64,000 nt of DNA from Pedobacter gandavensis. GTDB taxonomy: Bacteria; Bacteroidota; Bacteroidia; Sphingobacteriales; Sphingobacteriaceae. Position numbers and translations under genes: made by a program. The notes below the pieces were generated by a model. The model was not told the origin of the DNA. It saw only the letters and a list, made by a program, of their open reading frames with translations, and did no database searches. The stretch is taken from NCBI RefSeq assembly GCF_014172405.1, contig NZ_WNXC01000001.1, positions 868,001 through 932,000 on the forward strand, written 5' to 3'. Below, in pieces: positions 54,079 through 61,735 of this stretch (position 1 is its first letter; every line of letters starts with the position of its first letter).

Positions 54079-55155
54079 ATGAGTTTCACTGCAGCGTTTC
54101 CCTTACTAGAGGATTGCACCTATCTAAATACGGCCAGTTCAGGCCTATTGTCTACCTCCATACTCGCCTGGAGAAAGTTACATGATGAAGATTTTTTCCA
54201 TGGGGGAAGTAATTTCCGCTTGCAACAAAGGGAATTCTTACAGGATGTCAGGGAACATGTGGCCAGATTTTTCCATAGTAAAGTCGATAACACCTTTTTA
54301 GTTCAGAATCTATCTATAGGTTTCAACACCTTTCTTGATGGATTATCAGCCGATCATAAATTTCTGCTGGTTGCCAGCGATTATCCTTCGGTAAATTATC
54401 CGGTAGAAAGCAGAGGCTTTAGCTGCGATTACGCCCTTGCCGACGCCCAGCTTGAACAAAACATACTTGCGAAAATGGCTGAGTTTAAACCCACTATACT
54501 GGCCCTCAGTCTGGTTCAATATACCAATGGGATTAAGATCGACCTCAATTTCCTGAAAAGGCTAAAAGAAAGCTATCCAAATCTACTGATTGTTGGAGAT
54601 GGCACACAATTCTGTGGCACCAGCGCTTTTAACTTTGAAACCTCAGGCTTAGATGTGCTGATCAGTAGCGGCTATAAATGGATGCTTTCCGGCTATGGCA
54701 ATGGCTTTGTGCTTTTAAAGGATCAGGTTTCACAACACCTATATCAAGAAAGAATTTCATACCCACTTCCTACAGAATCCTTTTTGAAAGACCGAAGCTT
54801 TTTGTCGCTCTGCTTTGAACCTGGACATCTGGATACCTTAAGTTTTGGTACACTCAAGCAGTCTATACTACTTCTTGAGTCTGTGGGTAATGATTTTATA
54901 GCCGAAAGACTCCAATTGATTGGCGGAATGGCGAAAAAAGCTTTAACAGAACGTGGCTTACTGACCCCTTCAGTTGTGGGACGCGAAGCACACTCCACAA
55001 TTTTCAACATACCTACCAGCGCTGAACTTTTCAAGAAATTACAGGCAGCCAACATCATTGTTACTCCAAGAGGAGATGGATTAAGGCTATCCTTCCATTT
55101 TTTCAATACGGAGGCCGATCTCCAAAAGCTGCTGCAAGTACTAGATCAGGATTAA
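54079..55155 (+). CDS. class V aminotransferase-like PLP enzyme
   Basis: A 358-residue cytoplasmic protein started at ATG 54079 (MSFTAAFPLLEDCTYLNTAS). The cofactor lysine is K200 in SSGYKWMLSGYGNGF, with the aspartate motif LIVGDGTQFCG upstream. The fold is of the NifS/kynureninase/isopenicillin-N-epimerase-like class V group. Lack of a strong desulfurase cysteine loop argues against IscS/SufS. The reaction is not predictable. A strong hairpin terminator follows. Confidence 0.82.
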   Translation: MSFTAAFPLLEDCTYLNTASSGLLSTSILAWRKLHDEDFFHGGSNFRLQQREFLQDVREHVARFFHSKVDNTFLVQNLSIGFNTFLDGLSADHKFLLVASDYPSVNYPVESRGFSCDYALADAQLEQNILAKMAEFKPTILALSLVQYTNGIKIDLNFLKRLKESYPNLLIVGDGTQFCGTSAFNFETSGLDVLISSGYKWMLSGYGNGFVLLKDQVSQHLYQERISYPLPTESFLKDRSFLSLCFEPGHLDTLSFGTLKQSILLLESVGNDFIAERLQLIGGMAKKALTERGLLTPSVVGREAHSTIFNIPTSAELFKKLQAANIIVTPRGDGLRLSFHFFNTEADLQKLLQVLDQD

Positions 55156-55183
55156 CAGCCATCATGATCACCTGGATATAAAC

Positions 55184-55220
55184 AAAAACCGGATTTCTTG
55201 ATTTAGAAATCCGGTTTTTT
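55184..55220. terminator. 15-bp hairpin terminator between convergent genes
   Basis: Perfect 15-base arms AAAAACCGGATTTCT (55184-55198) and AGAAATCCGGTTTTT (55205-55219) with a 6-base loop. The A and T runs at the ends make it work in both directions, for the aminotransferase and the STM3941-like genes. Confidence 0.92.
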
Positions 55221-55247
55221 GCGTTTAGGGCGTTAAAAACGCTTGTG

Positions 55248-55769
55248 TTATTTGTTTTTTGGACCGTATGCATTGATTTTAGCCAATAATTCTTCCGCAT
55301 TGCAATCAATATGAGAGGCTGTCAGGTATACCATATAATGTCCGTTTTCATCTAAGCCACCACTAACCGCCATCTTTGATAACTTTTTACTGATGATTGC
55401 TTTGTAATGGTCTACATTACTCAGGTGGATTGTCACCAATACATCCGCTCCCATTTCTGTTAAGCTCAACTCCTCAATATCTCTCCACCTGATCAGTCCG
55501 GCAGCTTTACTTACCGGAGTCACCCTGGAAACAATCCCATCTGGTTTAAGCGCAATCATTGGTGATTTATCTTTCGCTGCTGCTAATGATTTAATCAGAC
55601 AGTAGGTAAGAACGATTAGGCCTACCCCGGATATCACCGCCGCTTTAGGCAAATACCGATCTGAAAGTACTCCGGCACTATACAATAACATACCTAGGAA
55701 AATGACGATCATTCCGACATAAATTAAAACCAGTTGATTTGATTTCTTTTGATTTCTATAAAATTCCAT
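55248..55769 (-). CDS. STM3941-like small membrane protein
   Basis: A 173-residue protein started at ATG 55769 (MEFYRNQKKSNQLVLIYVGM). Two membrane segments lie near residues 13-35 and 42-62, followed by a PH-like soluble domain (SPMIALKPDGIVSRVTPVSK, GLIRWRDIEELSLTEMGADV, YMVYLTASHID). This matches the STM3941 family of unknown function. It is convergent with the aminotransferase gene and shares its terminator. Confidence 0.8.
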   Translation of the reverse strand: MEFYRNQKKSNQLVLIYVGMIVIFLGMLLYSAGVLSDRYLPKAAVISGVGLIVLTYCLIKSLAAAKDKSPMIALKPDGIVSRVTPVSKAAGLIRWRDIEELSLTEMGADVLVTIHLSNVDHYKAIISKKLSKMAVSGGLDENGHYMVYLTASHIDCNAEELLAKINAYGPKNK

Positions 55770-56142
55770 ATTAAGTTTTGTTTCAAAAACCAAGCCATCC
55801 AATTCTATTGCGCTATTTATAAGCTATCCTTCTGGAACCATGAGACATTTAGATTTTGAGTTGTTCCGGCTGAATCAAGAATTGGCATTGGGAACCTCTA
55901 CGAATACCCTTAAGGAGACAGTCAGGCCATTGCCATAGCGCCCGATTCCACAGATTTTTCCAAAGAAAACGATCTTAATTTAAGAGCACAGAACGCAAAA
56001 AAAAATAGCCTTCAAAAAAATCATACGGATTAGGGTCAAATCAATAATTTTATTTAATATTACAGTGTTGGATTCTTGCGAAAGATTTCGAATACTAACT
56101 TTAACCTTTACTCTTAACGCCATTCTAATTTTAAACCAAAAT
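55770..56142. other. intergenic region without a recognised gene
   Basis: This 373-base stretch lies between the divergent STM3941-like and histidine kinase genes. It holds a 32-codon frame at 55840-55938 without recognised similarity, and an AT-rich part at 55990-56080 that probably includes the kinase promoter. I see no RNA gene. Confidence 0.6.
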
Positions 56143-58071
56143 ATGAGATTAGGCTCCTATCCGGGGATTGAAAAAGTAAGCTTCACTCATCTACAGCGCC
56201 TGTTTGATGAGGAAAATAAAACTAACTTTAGTCTCATTACATCATTAGCAGAACTTTTGTGTGAAGTGCCAAAAGCGTTTATTGCTATTGAAGGTGAAAA
56301 AAGTGTTGTCCCATTTACGTCCAACATACCTGTCGTTATCCCGGATATCAGTGTTGACGATCGTTTTTCTAACCATCAATTACTAAAATCAGGTATTCAT
56401 TTTTTTGCCTGTGTCCCGATCCTGACTGCGGAGAGCCATCCTTTGGCCTATCTATGTGTGACGGATCATCAACCAGGCAATCTGAGTAGCAAGCAAATCG
56501 GTGGACTGGAACTTTTGGCTCAGCAGGCATTTGAAATCATCAAGACTAAACTGGAGAACCTAGACCTTAAGAATCTAACAGATGAAAATGCGACACCAGC
56601 TCAAGAAATAGACACTATTTTTCACAATGCAATCGACGCCGTTATTGTAGTTGACGATAAAGGCATCATTTCCCTATGGAACCCTAAGGCTGAAAACATC
56701 TTTGGTTGGCAAAAAACAGAGGTTACCGGACGATACTTCCATGAAGTTGCCTTTCCGGAACAGTATCATCAACAGTACCTTCAACTTCTGGAGAACTTCA
56801 ATTATGATACTGAAAAAAACCACCCCAATGCTACTGTAGAAATTTCTGCGGTTAGAAAAGACCAAACGACCTTTGATGTTGCATTGAGTATTTCTCCGGC
56901 AACCATACAGGGAAAGCACCTTTACATATGTTTTGTGAGTGACATCACCAGTCGGAATCAAATTTCTCAGAAGCTGGATAAACAACAGAAGTTCTATGAA
57001 AACATATTAAACAAGCTACCTACGGACATTGCGGTTTTTGATGCCAATCATAAATACCTGTTTGTAAACCCAGGAGCAATTAGTGTTAAAGAATACCGGG
57101 ATTTTATTGTTGGCAAGGACGATTATCAGTATGCGACTTATCGCAATAGAGATACCACTACAGCGGATTTAAGAAGAGTACAATTTCAACAAGTGAAAGA
57201 CAGCGGCAAGGAAATCCGTTGGGAAGACAGTCTGAAAGATCCGCAGGGCAATAGCATCACCCATTTACGTCGGATGTATCCGGTTCATGATGAAAATGGC
57301 GAGTTATCCATGGTGATTGGTTTCGGCATCGACATTACCGACCGTAAAGTTATGGAAGAAAAGCAGGCCGCATTGGTACAGCAGTTGTCTTCACAGAACA
57401 CACAGTTAATTGACTTCTGTAACATCGTCTCTCATAACCTGCGGGCTCCATTGGTGAACATGTCTATGTTGGTCGAATTTATTGAAGAAACCAACAATCC
57501 TGAAGAACAGAAAACACTGATTTCTAAATTAAAACCAGTTATTGAAAACCTACATACGACTTTTAATGAACTTGTAGAATCTATCCAAATCAAACAAGAC
57601 CTGGAGGTAAAATCGGAAGACATCCTATTGACGGACTGTATTCGCAGAACTTTCGAAGGACTACAGTCGGAGGTTAATAAATCCGAAGCCGTTATAGAAA
57701 CAGATTTTGAAGACGCGCCATCGGTTTATTTTCCTGCAAAATACCTATACAGCATTTTTCACAACCTTTTCAGCAATTGCTTAAAATACCAGAGTCCAAA
57801 AAGAAAACTTTTAATCCAGGTTAAAAGTGAGAAAGTGGATGGAAAAGTACTGCTGTCTTTTACAGACAATGGTCTTGGCATCGATATGGATAAACATAAA
57901 GACAATTGTTTCAAGATCGGAAAGGTATTTCACCACCACCCGAATTCAAAAGGATTTGGTTTATATATGACTAAAACACAAGTAGAAGCCATGAAAGGTA
58001 AAATATGGGTAGAAAGTAAAATCGATATTGGTTCTACTTTTTTTATTGAATTTATAAATCAAAAAGCATGA
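56143..58071 (+). CDS. GAF-PAS-PAS sensor histidine kinase
   Basis: A 642-residue soluble kinase started at ATG 56143 (MRLGSYPGIEKVSFTHLQRL); the frame is open from 56065. Order: GAF-like domain at about 20-165, PAS at 165-285 (IDAVIVVDDKGIISLWNPKA), PAS at 290-405 (FDANHKYLFVNPGAISVKEY), a HisKA-like helix with phospho-acceptor H431 (CNIVSHNLRAPLVNMS), and an ATPase domain with HNLFSNCLKYQ, FTDNGLGIDMDKH and GFGLYMTKTQVEAM. No membrane segment, so it senses cytoplasmic signals. Its end overlaps the response regulator start (ATGA), and the two form a pair. Confidence 0.92.
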   Translation: MRLGSYPGIEKVSFTHLQRLFDEENKTNFSLITSLAELLCEVPKAFIAIEGEKSVVPFTSNIPVVIPDISVDDRFSNHQLLKSGIHFFACVPILTAESHPLAYLCVTDHQPGNLSSKQIGGLELLAQQAFEIIKTKLENLDLKNLTDENATPAQEIDTIFHNAIDAVIVVDDKGIISLWNPKAENIFGWQKTEVTGRYFHEVAFPEQYHQQYLQLLENFNYDTEKNHPNATVEISAVRKDQTTFDVALSISPATIQGKHLYICFVSDITSRNQISQKLDKQQKFYENILNKLPTDIAVFDANHKYLFVNPGAISVKEYRDFIVGKDDYQYATYRNRDTTTADLRRVQFQQVKDSGKEIRWEDSLKDPQGNSITHLRRMYPVHDENGELSMVIGFGIDITDRKVMEEKQAALVQQLSSQNTQLIDFCNIVSHNLRAPLVNMSMLVEFIEETNNPEEQKTLISKLKPVIENLHTTFNELVESIQIKQDLEVKSEDILLTDCIRRTFEGLQSEVNKSEAVIETDFEDAPSVYFPAKYLYSIFHNLFSNCLKYQSPKRKLLIQVKSEKVDGKVLLSFTDNGLGIDMDKHKDNCFKIGKVFHHHPNSKGFGLYMTKTQVEAMKGKIWVESKIDIGSTFFIEFINQKA

Positions 58072-58469
58072 ATTCATTAAAAAAAATAGCGCTCATTGAT
58101 GACGACAGCACTTATGTCTTTTTAACAAAAAGAATGATCAAGTCGGCTAATATCTCCACTCAAATTGATGAATTCCATGATGGTCTACAAGCGCTCAATT
58201 TCCTGAAAGCGAACCAAAACAATGCCGAAGTATTGCCTGATGTGATATTTCTGGACCTCAGCATGCCCATCATGGATGGCTGGGAGTTTTTAGAAGAGTA
58301 TACGGAGGTAGAACCAAGCATCAGAAAAAGCATCATCCTATATATTGTATCTTCTTCCATTTCCCCTCATGACTTTGAAAGGTCTAGAAATTTCAGTGTA
58401 GTTTCTGATTTTATCATTAAACCATTGAACAAAGAAAGATTTATCCAGATCATGGGAGATTTATCTTAA
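58068..58469 (+). CDS. single-domain response regulator
   Basis: A 133-residue receiver protein. Acidic pocket D11-D12, phospho-acceptor D63 (DVIFLDLSMPIMDGWEFLEE) and K118 (DFIIKPLNK) are in place. No output domain follows, as in many Bacteroidota Rcp1-like regulators, so it must signal through a partner protein. It overlaps the kinase gene by 4 bases. Confidence 0.93.
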   Translation: MNSLKKIALIDDDSTYVFLTKRMIKSANISTQIDEFHDGLQALNFLKANQNNAEVLPDVIFLDLSMPIMDGWEFLEEYTEVEPSIRKSIILYIVSSSISPHDFERSRNFSVVSDFIIKPLNKERFIQIMGDLS

Positions 58470-58527
58470 GCTCCCATGCTAATTTATTGCAAGAACCACT
58501 CTTAAGCATTCAATTAATCACCATAAC

Positions 58528-59697
58528 ATGTTCTCCTCTCCTACAGTAAACCTTGATGTTCTAAAAAAAAGGGCTTATAATTTAAGGTGGGCAACCGTTC
58601 CAGACGGTGTCATTCCATTAACAGCTGCTGATCCAGATTTCCCTTGTGCCCCGGAAATCTCCGACGCAATTATCCGTTTCACAAAAGACCGCTACCTATG
58701 CTATGGTCCGCCGGAAGGCTTACCACAATTCAAAACCAGCATGGCGGGTTTCTTTGAAGAAAAACGAAATATTCCAGCAGACCCTGCGCTTCTTTTTCCG
58801 GTAGACAGTGCCGCTTTTGGCATCTGGTTAACTTGTAAGGCATTTTTAACGACATCCGATGAGGCTATAATTTTTGATCCGGTAGACTTCCTATTTCGAT
58901 ATTCTATTGAGGCTGTTGGTGCTACTGCCATTCCTTTTGCTATCCCTCCTGGAGATCAGCCTGTGGATTTTGAAAGACTGGAAAGTTTGATCAACAAGAA
59001 CACCAAGATGATTTGCATCTGTAATCCGTTAAATCCAACAGGAAAGGTTTTCAGTAAGGCAGAATTACTTCAGTTTGGAGAAATCGCTTGCAAGCATGAC
59101 TTGATTATCCTGTCTGATGAAATCTGGAGTGACATCATTTATGCACCACATGTGTTCACCAGTATCGCTTCACTGGATGAAGAGATTCGTGATAGAACGA
59201 TTACGATTACCGGATTCAGCAAATCTTACGGTTTGGCTGGCTTAAGAATCGGTACGGTGATGGCTTCGAATCCAACGCATTACAGTCGGCTATTTGAAGC
59301 TTCTCTACACAGCTCAACCATCCATGGCGCCAATGTCTTGTCACAGATTGCTGCAACAGCTGCATTAGACGAAGCAGGATATTACCTGGATGCATTTAAA
59401 ACACACCTGCATCAGATGCGGGAAATCATTGTGAAAGAACTCAACAGTGTTGATGGCTTCCATTGCATTGCACCGGAAGGCTGTTACGTGGCTTTTGTCA
59501 ATATTACCGGAACACATAAAACCAGTCAGGAGGTCCGGGATTTACTCTTCAATGAGGCTAAAGTTGCGGTAGTACCTGGTTTAAAACAATGGTTTGGAGA
59601 AGGTGCTGAGGGCTACATTCGCCTCAGTTTCGCCACTTCAGAAGGAATACTTACAGATGCGCTCTCTCGCATCAAGAACACCATAAAATCAATATGA
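58528..59697 (+). CDS. MalY/PatB-type PLP aminotransferase or C-S lyase
   Basis: A 389-residue fold-type I PLP enzyme. K232 in TGFSKSYGLAGLRIG binds the cofactor, with NPLNPTGKVFSKAELLQFGE and LIILSDEIWSDIIYAPH as the family motifs. The early segment RWATVPDGVIPLTAADPDFP is like MalY/PatB, which often act as cystathionine beta-lyases. An aminotransferase role is equally possible. The stop overlaps the start of the FAD/DsbA fusion by 4 bases, so the two products are likely used in one pathway. Confidence 0.87.
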   Translation: MFSSPTVNLDVLKKRAYNLRWATVPDGVIPLTAADPDFPCAPEISDAIIRFTKDRYLCYGPPEGLPQFKTSMAGFFEEKRNIPADPALLFPVDSAAFGIWLTCKAFLTTSDEAIIFDPVDFLFRYSIEAVGATAIPFAIPPGDQPVDFERLESLINKNTKMICICNPLNPTGKVFSKAELLQFGEIACKHDLIILSDEIWSDIIYAPHVFTSIASLDEEIRDRTITITGFSKSYGLAGLRIGTVMASNPTHYSRLFEASLHSSTIHGANVLSQIAATAALDEAGYYLDAFKTHLHQMREIIVKELNSVDGFHCIAPEGCYVAFVNITGTHKTSQEVRDLLFNEAKVAVVPGLKQWFGEGAEGYIRLSFATSEGILTDALSRIKNTIKSI

Positions 59698-61631
59698 AAG
59701 TTGTCATCATTGGAGGCGGCATTGCCGGACTCACACTTGGTATATTTTTACGAAAACAAAATATAGAAACTACCATCAATGAAAGGTTGGTCAATATGCC
59801 AGAGCGTGGTCATGCATTTTTAATGCATAGCGATGGACTCAGTAAACTGAAGGAACTTAGTCCGGATGACCATACTGCGATCCCTGGAAAAACAGTGGAT
59901 GATTTCATTTTAAAACGCCCATCAGGAAAGGAGATCAAGCATTTACACCTGGATTCCTGGAAATGCATCAAGCGTGGCGATCTGATCCGATTTCTGAAAC
60001 ATTCTATCCCCAAGGAACTTGTCCACGAAGGACGGGAATTTTCCCATTTCATTTACGAAAATGACAAAGTTGTTGCTGCTGCATTCCGTAATGGAGAAGT
60101 AGAATACGGCGATATATTTGTCGGGGCTGATGGCGGAAACTCCAAAGTAAGGCAGCAAATCATGGGTGACGTTACTTTCAGTCCAGTAGCTGTAAAAGAG
60201 GTTGTAGGTGTATCCTATAATGAGAAACTTGGAAAAACCCATGCTGAGAACTTTACCAAGTTCCAGGACAACACCAAAGGTTTGGCTTTTGGGATGATAC
60301 CTACAGCTAAAAATGAATTCGTTTGGTTTGTGCAGTTTGATGCGAATGCAAATCAGGTTAAAGATGAAAGCCCGGAAGGAATCAAAGAATTCTGTGCAGA
60401 ATTGTTAAAAGATTTCCCGGCGGAAGTCGGAGAATTATTGTCGACCAACGACTTTACCAGCAGTTACATCTGGAATACGCGTGATTTTGACCTGTTACCT
60501 ACTTTCCACCATCAAAATGTGGTATTAATTGGCGATGCGGCACACCTTTCCCTACCATTTACCAGTGCAGGAACCACCAATGCCATTGTGGATGCCAGAA
60601 CATTGGTAGATGAATTGATGCAACAGGACGATATTCAAACTGCTTTTGAAAATTATTACGCGGCAAGGGCACCACAAATAGGGAAACACATCCAGTTGGG
60701 TAGAGATTTAAAACATATCTTTCTAAACCCTACAGATCAGAATGATGATGACATTCCTGTACCATTGATCGCCAACAAAGAAGAATTGGATGAAGTAAAC
60801 GCCAGTATGCAAATTGAGGTGTTGTACTTTACTGATCCGATCTGCTCTACTTGCTGGACCATTCAACCTTTGCTAAGGAAACTTAAACTGGAATACGGCA
60901 GCTACCTGAACATTAAATACTGTATGGGTGGCATGCTTCCTTCCTGGGGAGAGTATCCGAAAGGAAAAGTAAACGGACCCACTGAGGTGGCAAAACATTG
61001 GGATGAAGTTTGCGCGATTCATGAAATGCCTATTGATGGTGATTTATGGATTGAGGATCCGATGAACTCCTCTTATCCGCCATCCATTGCATTTAAAGCG
61101 GCACAGATGCAAGACAATGACCTTGCTCCGCTTTTCTTAAGACGCATCAATGAGATGGTTTTTGTAGAGAAGAAAAACATCATCAAATGGGAGTTTCTGG
61201 AAAAGGCGGCTTTGGAAGTTGGACTAGATTCGGCAAGGCTATTGAGAGATTATGAAGGACGTGCGAAAGAGCTGTTTAAAGAAGACCTGAACACCGGCAA
61301 AACGCATGGCGTCACCAGTTTTCCTACCTTGATCTTTTCAGACCCATCAAATGATCATGTGACCATTAAAGGACATCAGACTTACGATCATTTTGTAGAC
61401 ATCATTCTGAAGCGTTTACCAAATGCGGTAAAAGAAGAAATAGATACCGATCCGAAGAACCTGTTTAGCCACTTCCCTACCATGGCAGATAAGGAATTTG
61501 CTTATTTGAGTGATATATCCATGGAAGAAGCGGCAGTTAAATTAGAAGATCTATTTGATCAGGGCTTCCTGAAAAAAATGGAAAGCAAAAACGGAATCCT
61601 ATGGAAAAGCAATTATTTCGAATTGATATAA
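59694..61631 (+). CDS. fusion of FAD-dependent monooxygenase and DsbA/FrnE-like thiol protein
   Basis: A 645-residue two-domain protein. Residues 1-350 are a PHBH-type flavin monooxygenase: dinucleotide motif VVIIGGGIAGLTLG at 3-16, GADGGNSKVRQQI near 148, and NVVLIGDAAHLSLPFTSAGT near 275-294. Residues 375-560 are a DsbA/FrnE-like thioredoxin fold with C384-ST-C387 (YFTDPICSTCWTIQPLLRKL) and VTSFPTLIF with the cis-proline; the last 80 residues are helical. No signal peptide, so both halves work in the cytoplasm. Joining a hydroxylase to a thiol oxidoreductase suggests linked oxidation and thiol chemistry on one substrate, with the MalY-like enzyme beside it. The chemistry is inferred. Confidence 0.88.
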   Translation: MKVVIIGGGIAGLTLGIFLRKQNIETTINERLVNMPERGHAFLMHSDGLSKLKELSPDDHTAIPGKTVDDFILKRPSGKEIKHLHLDSWKCIKRGDLIRFLKHSIPKELVHEGREFSHFIYENDKVVAAAFRNGEVEYGDIFVGADGGNSKVRQQIMGDVTFSPVAVKEVVGVSYNEKLGKTHAENFTKFQDNTKGLAFGMIPTAKNEFVWFVQFDANANQVKDESPEGIKEFCAELLKDFPAEVGELLSTNDFTSSYIWNTRDFDLLPTFHHQNVVLIGDAAHLSLPFTSAGTTNAIVDARTLVDELMQQDDIQTAFENYYAARAPQIGKHIQLGRDLKHIFLNPTDQNDDDIPVPLIANKEELDEVNASMQIEVLYFTDPICSTCWTIQPLLRKLKLEYGSYLNIKYCMGGMLPSWGEYPKGKVNGPTEVAKHWDEVCAIHEMPIDGDLWIEDPMNSSYPPSIAFKAAQMQDNDLAPLFLRRINEMVFVEKKNIIKWEFLEKAALEVGLDSARLLRDYEGRAKELFKEDLNTGKTHGVTSFPTLIFSDPSNDHVTIKGHQTYDHFVDIILKRLPNAVKEEIDTDPKNLFSHFPTMADKEFAYLSDISMEEAAVKLEDLFDQGFLKKMESKNGILWKSNYFELI

Positions 61632-61662
61632 ACCATTAAAAGATCTCATTCCATAAATATCC

Positions 61663-61694
61663 AGCGGTTACCCTAATCAGGTAGCCGCTTTTTT
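61663..61694 (+). terminator. 10-bp hairpin terminator with T-run
   Basis: Arms AGCGGTTACC (61663-61672) and GGTAGCCGCT (61680-61689) pair with one G-T pair around a 7-base loop, followed by TTTTTTG. It ends the MalY/FAD-DsbA transcript. Confidence 0.88.
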
Positions 61695-61735
61695 GTGTTT
61701 TTTGGAAAATTCGGTAATTGTCTTCATCTTAGATT

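Noticed and set aside
55840..55938. 32-codon frame before the histidine kinase
   Set aside because: No similarity recognised and no clear ribosome site; length is compatible with chance.
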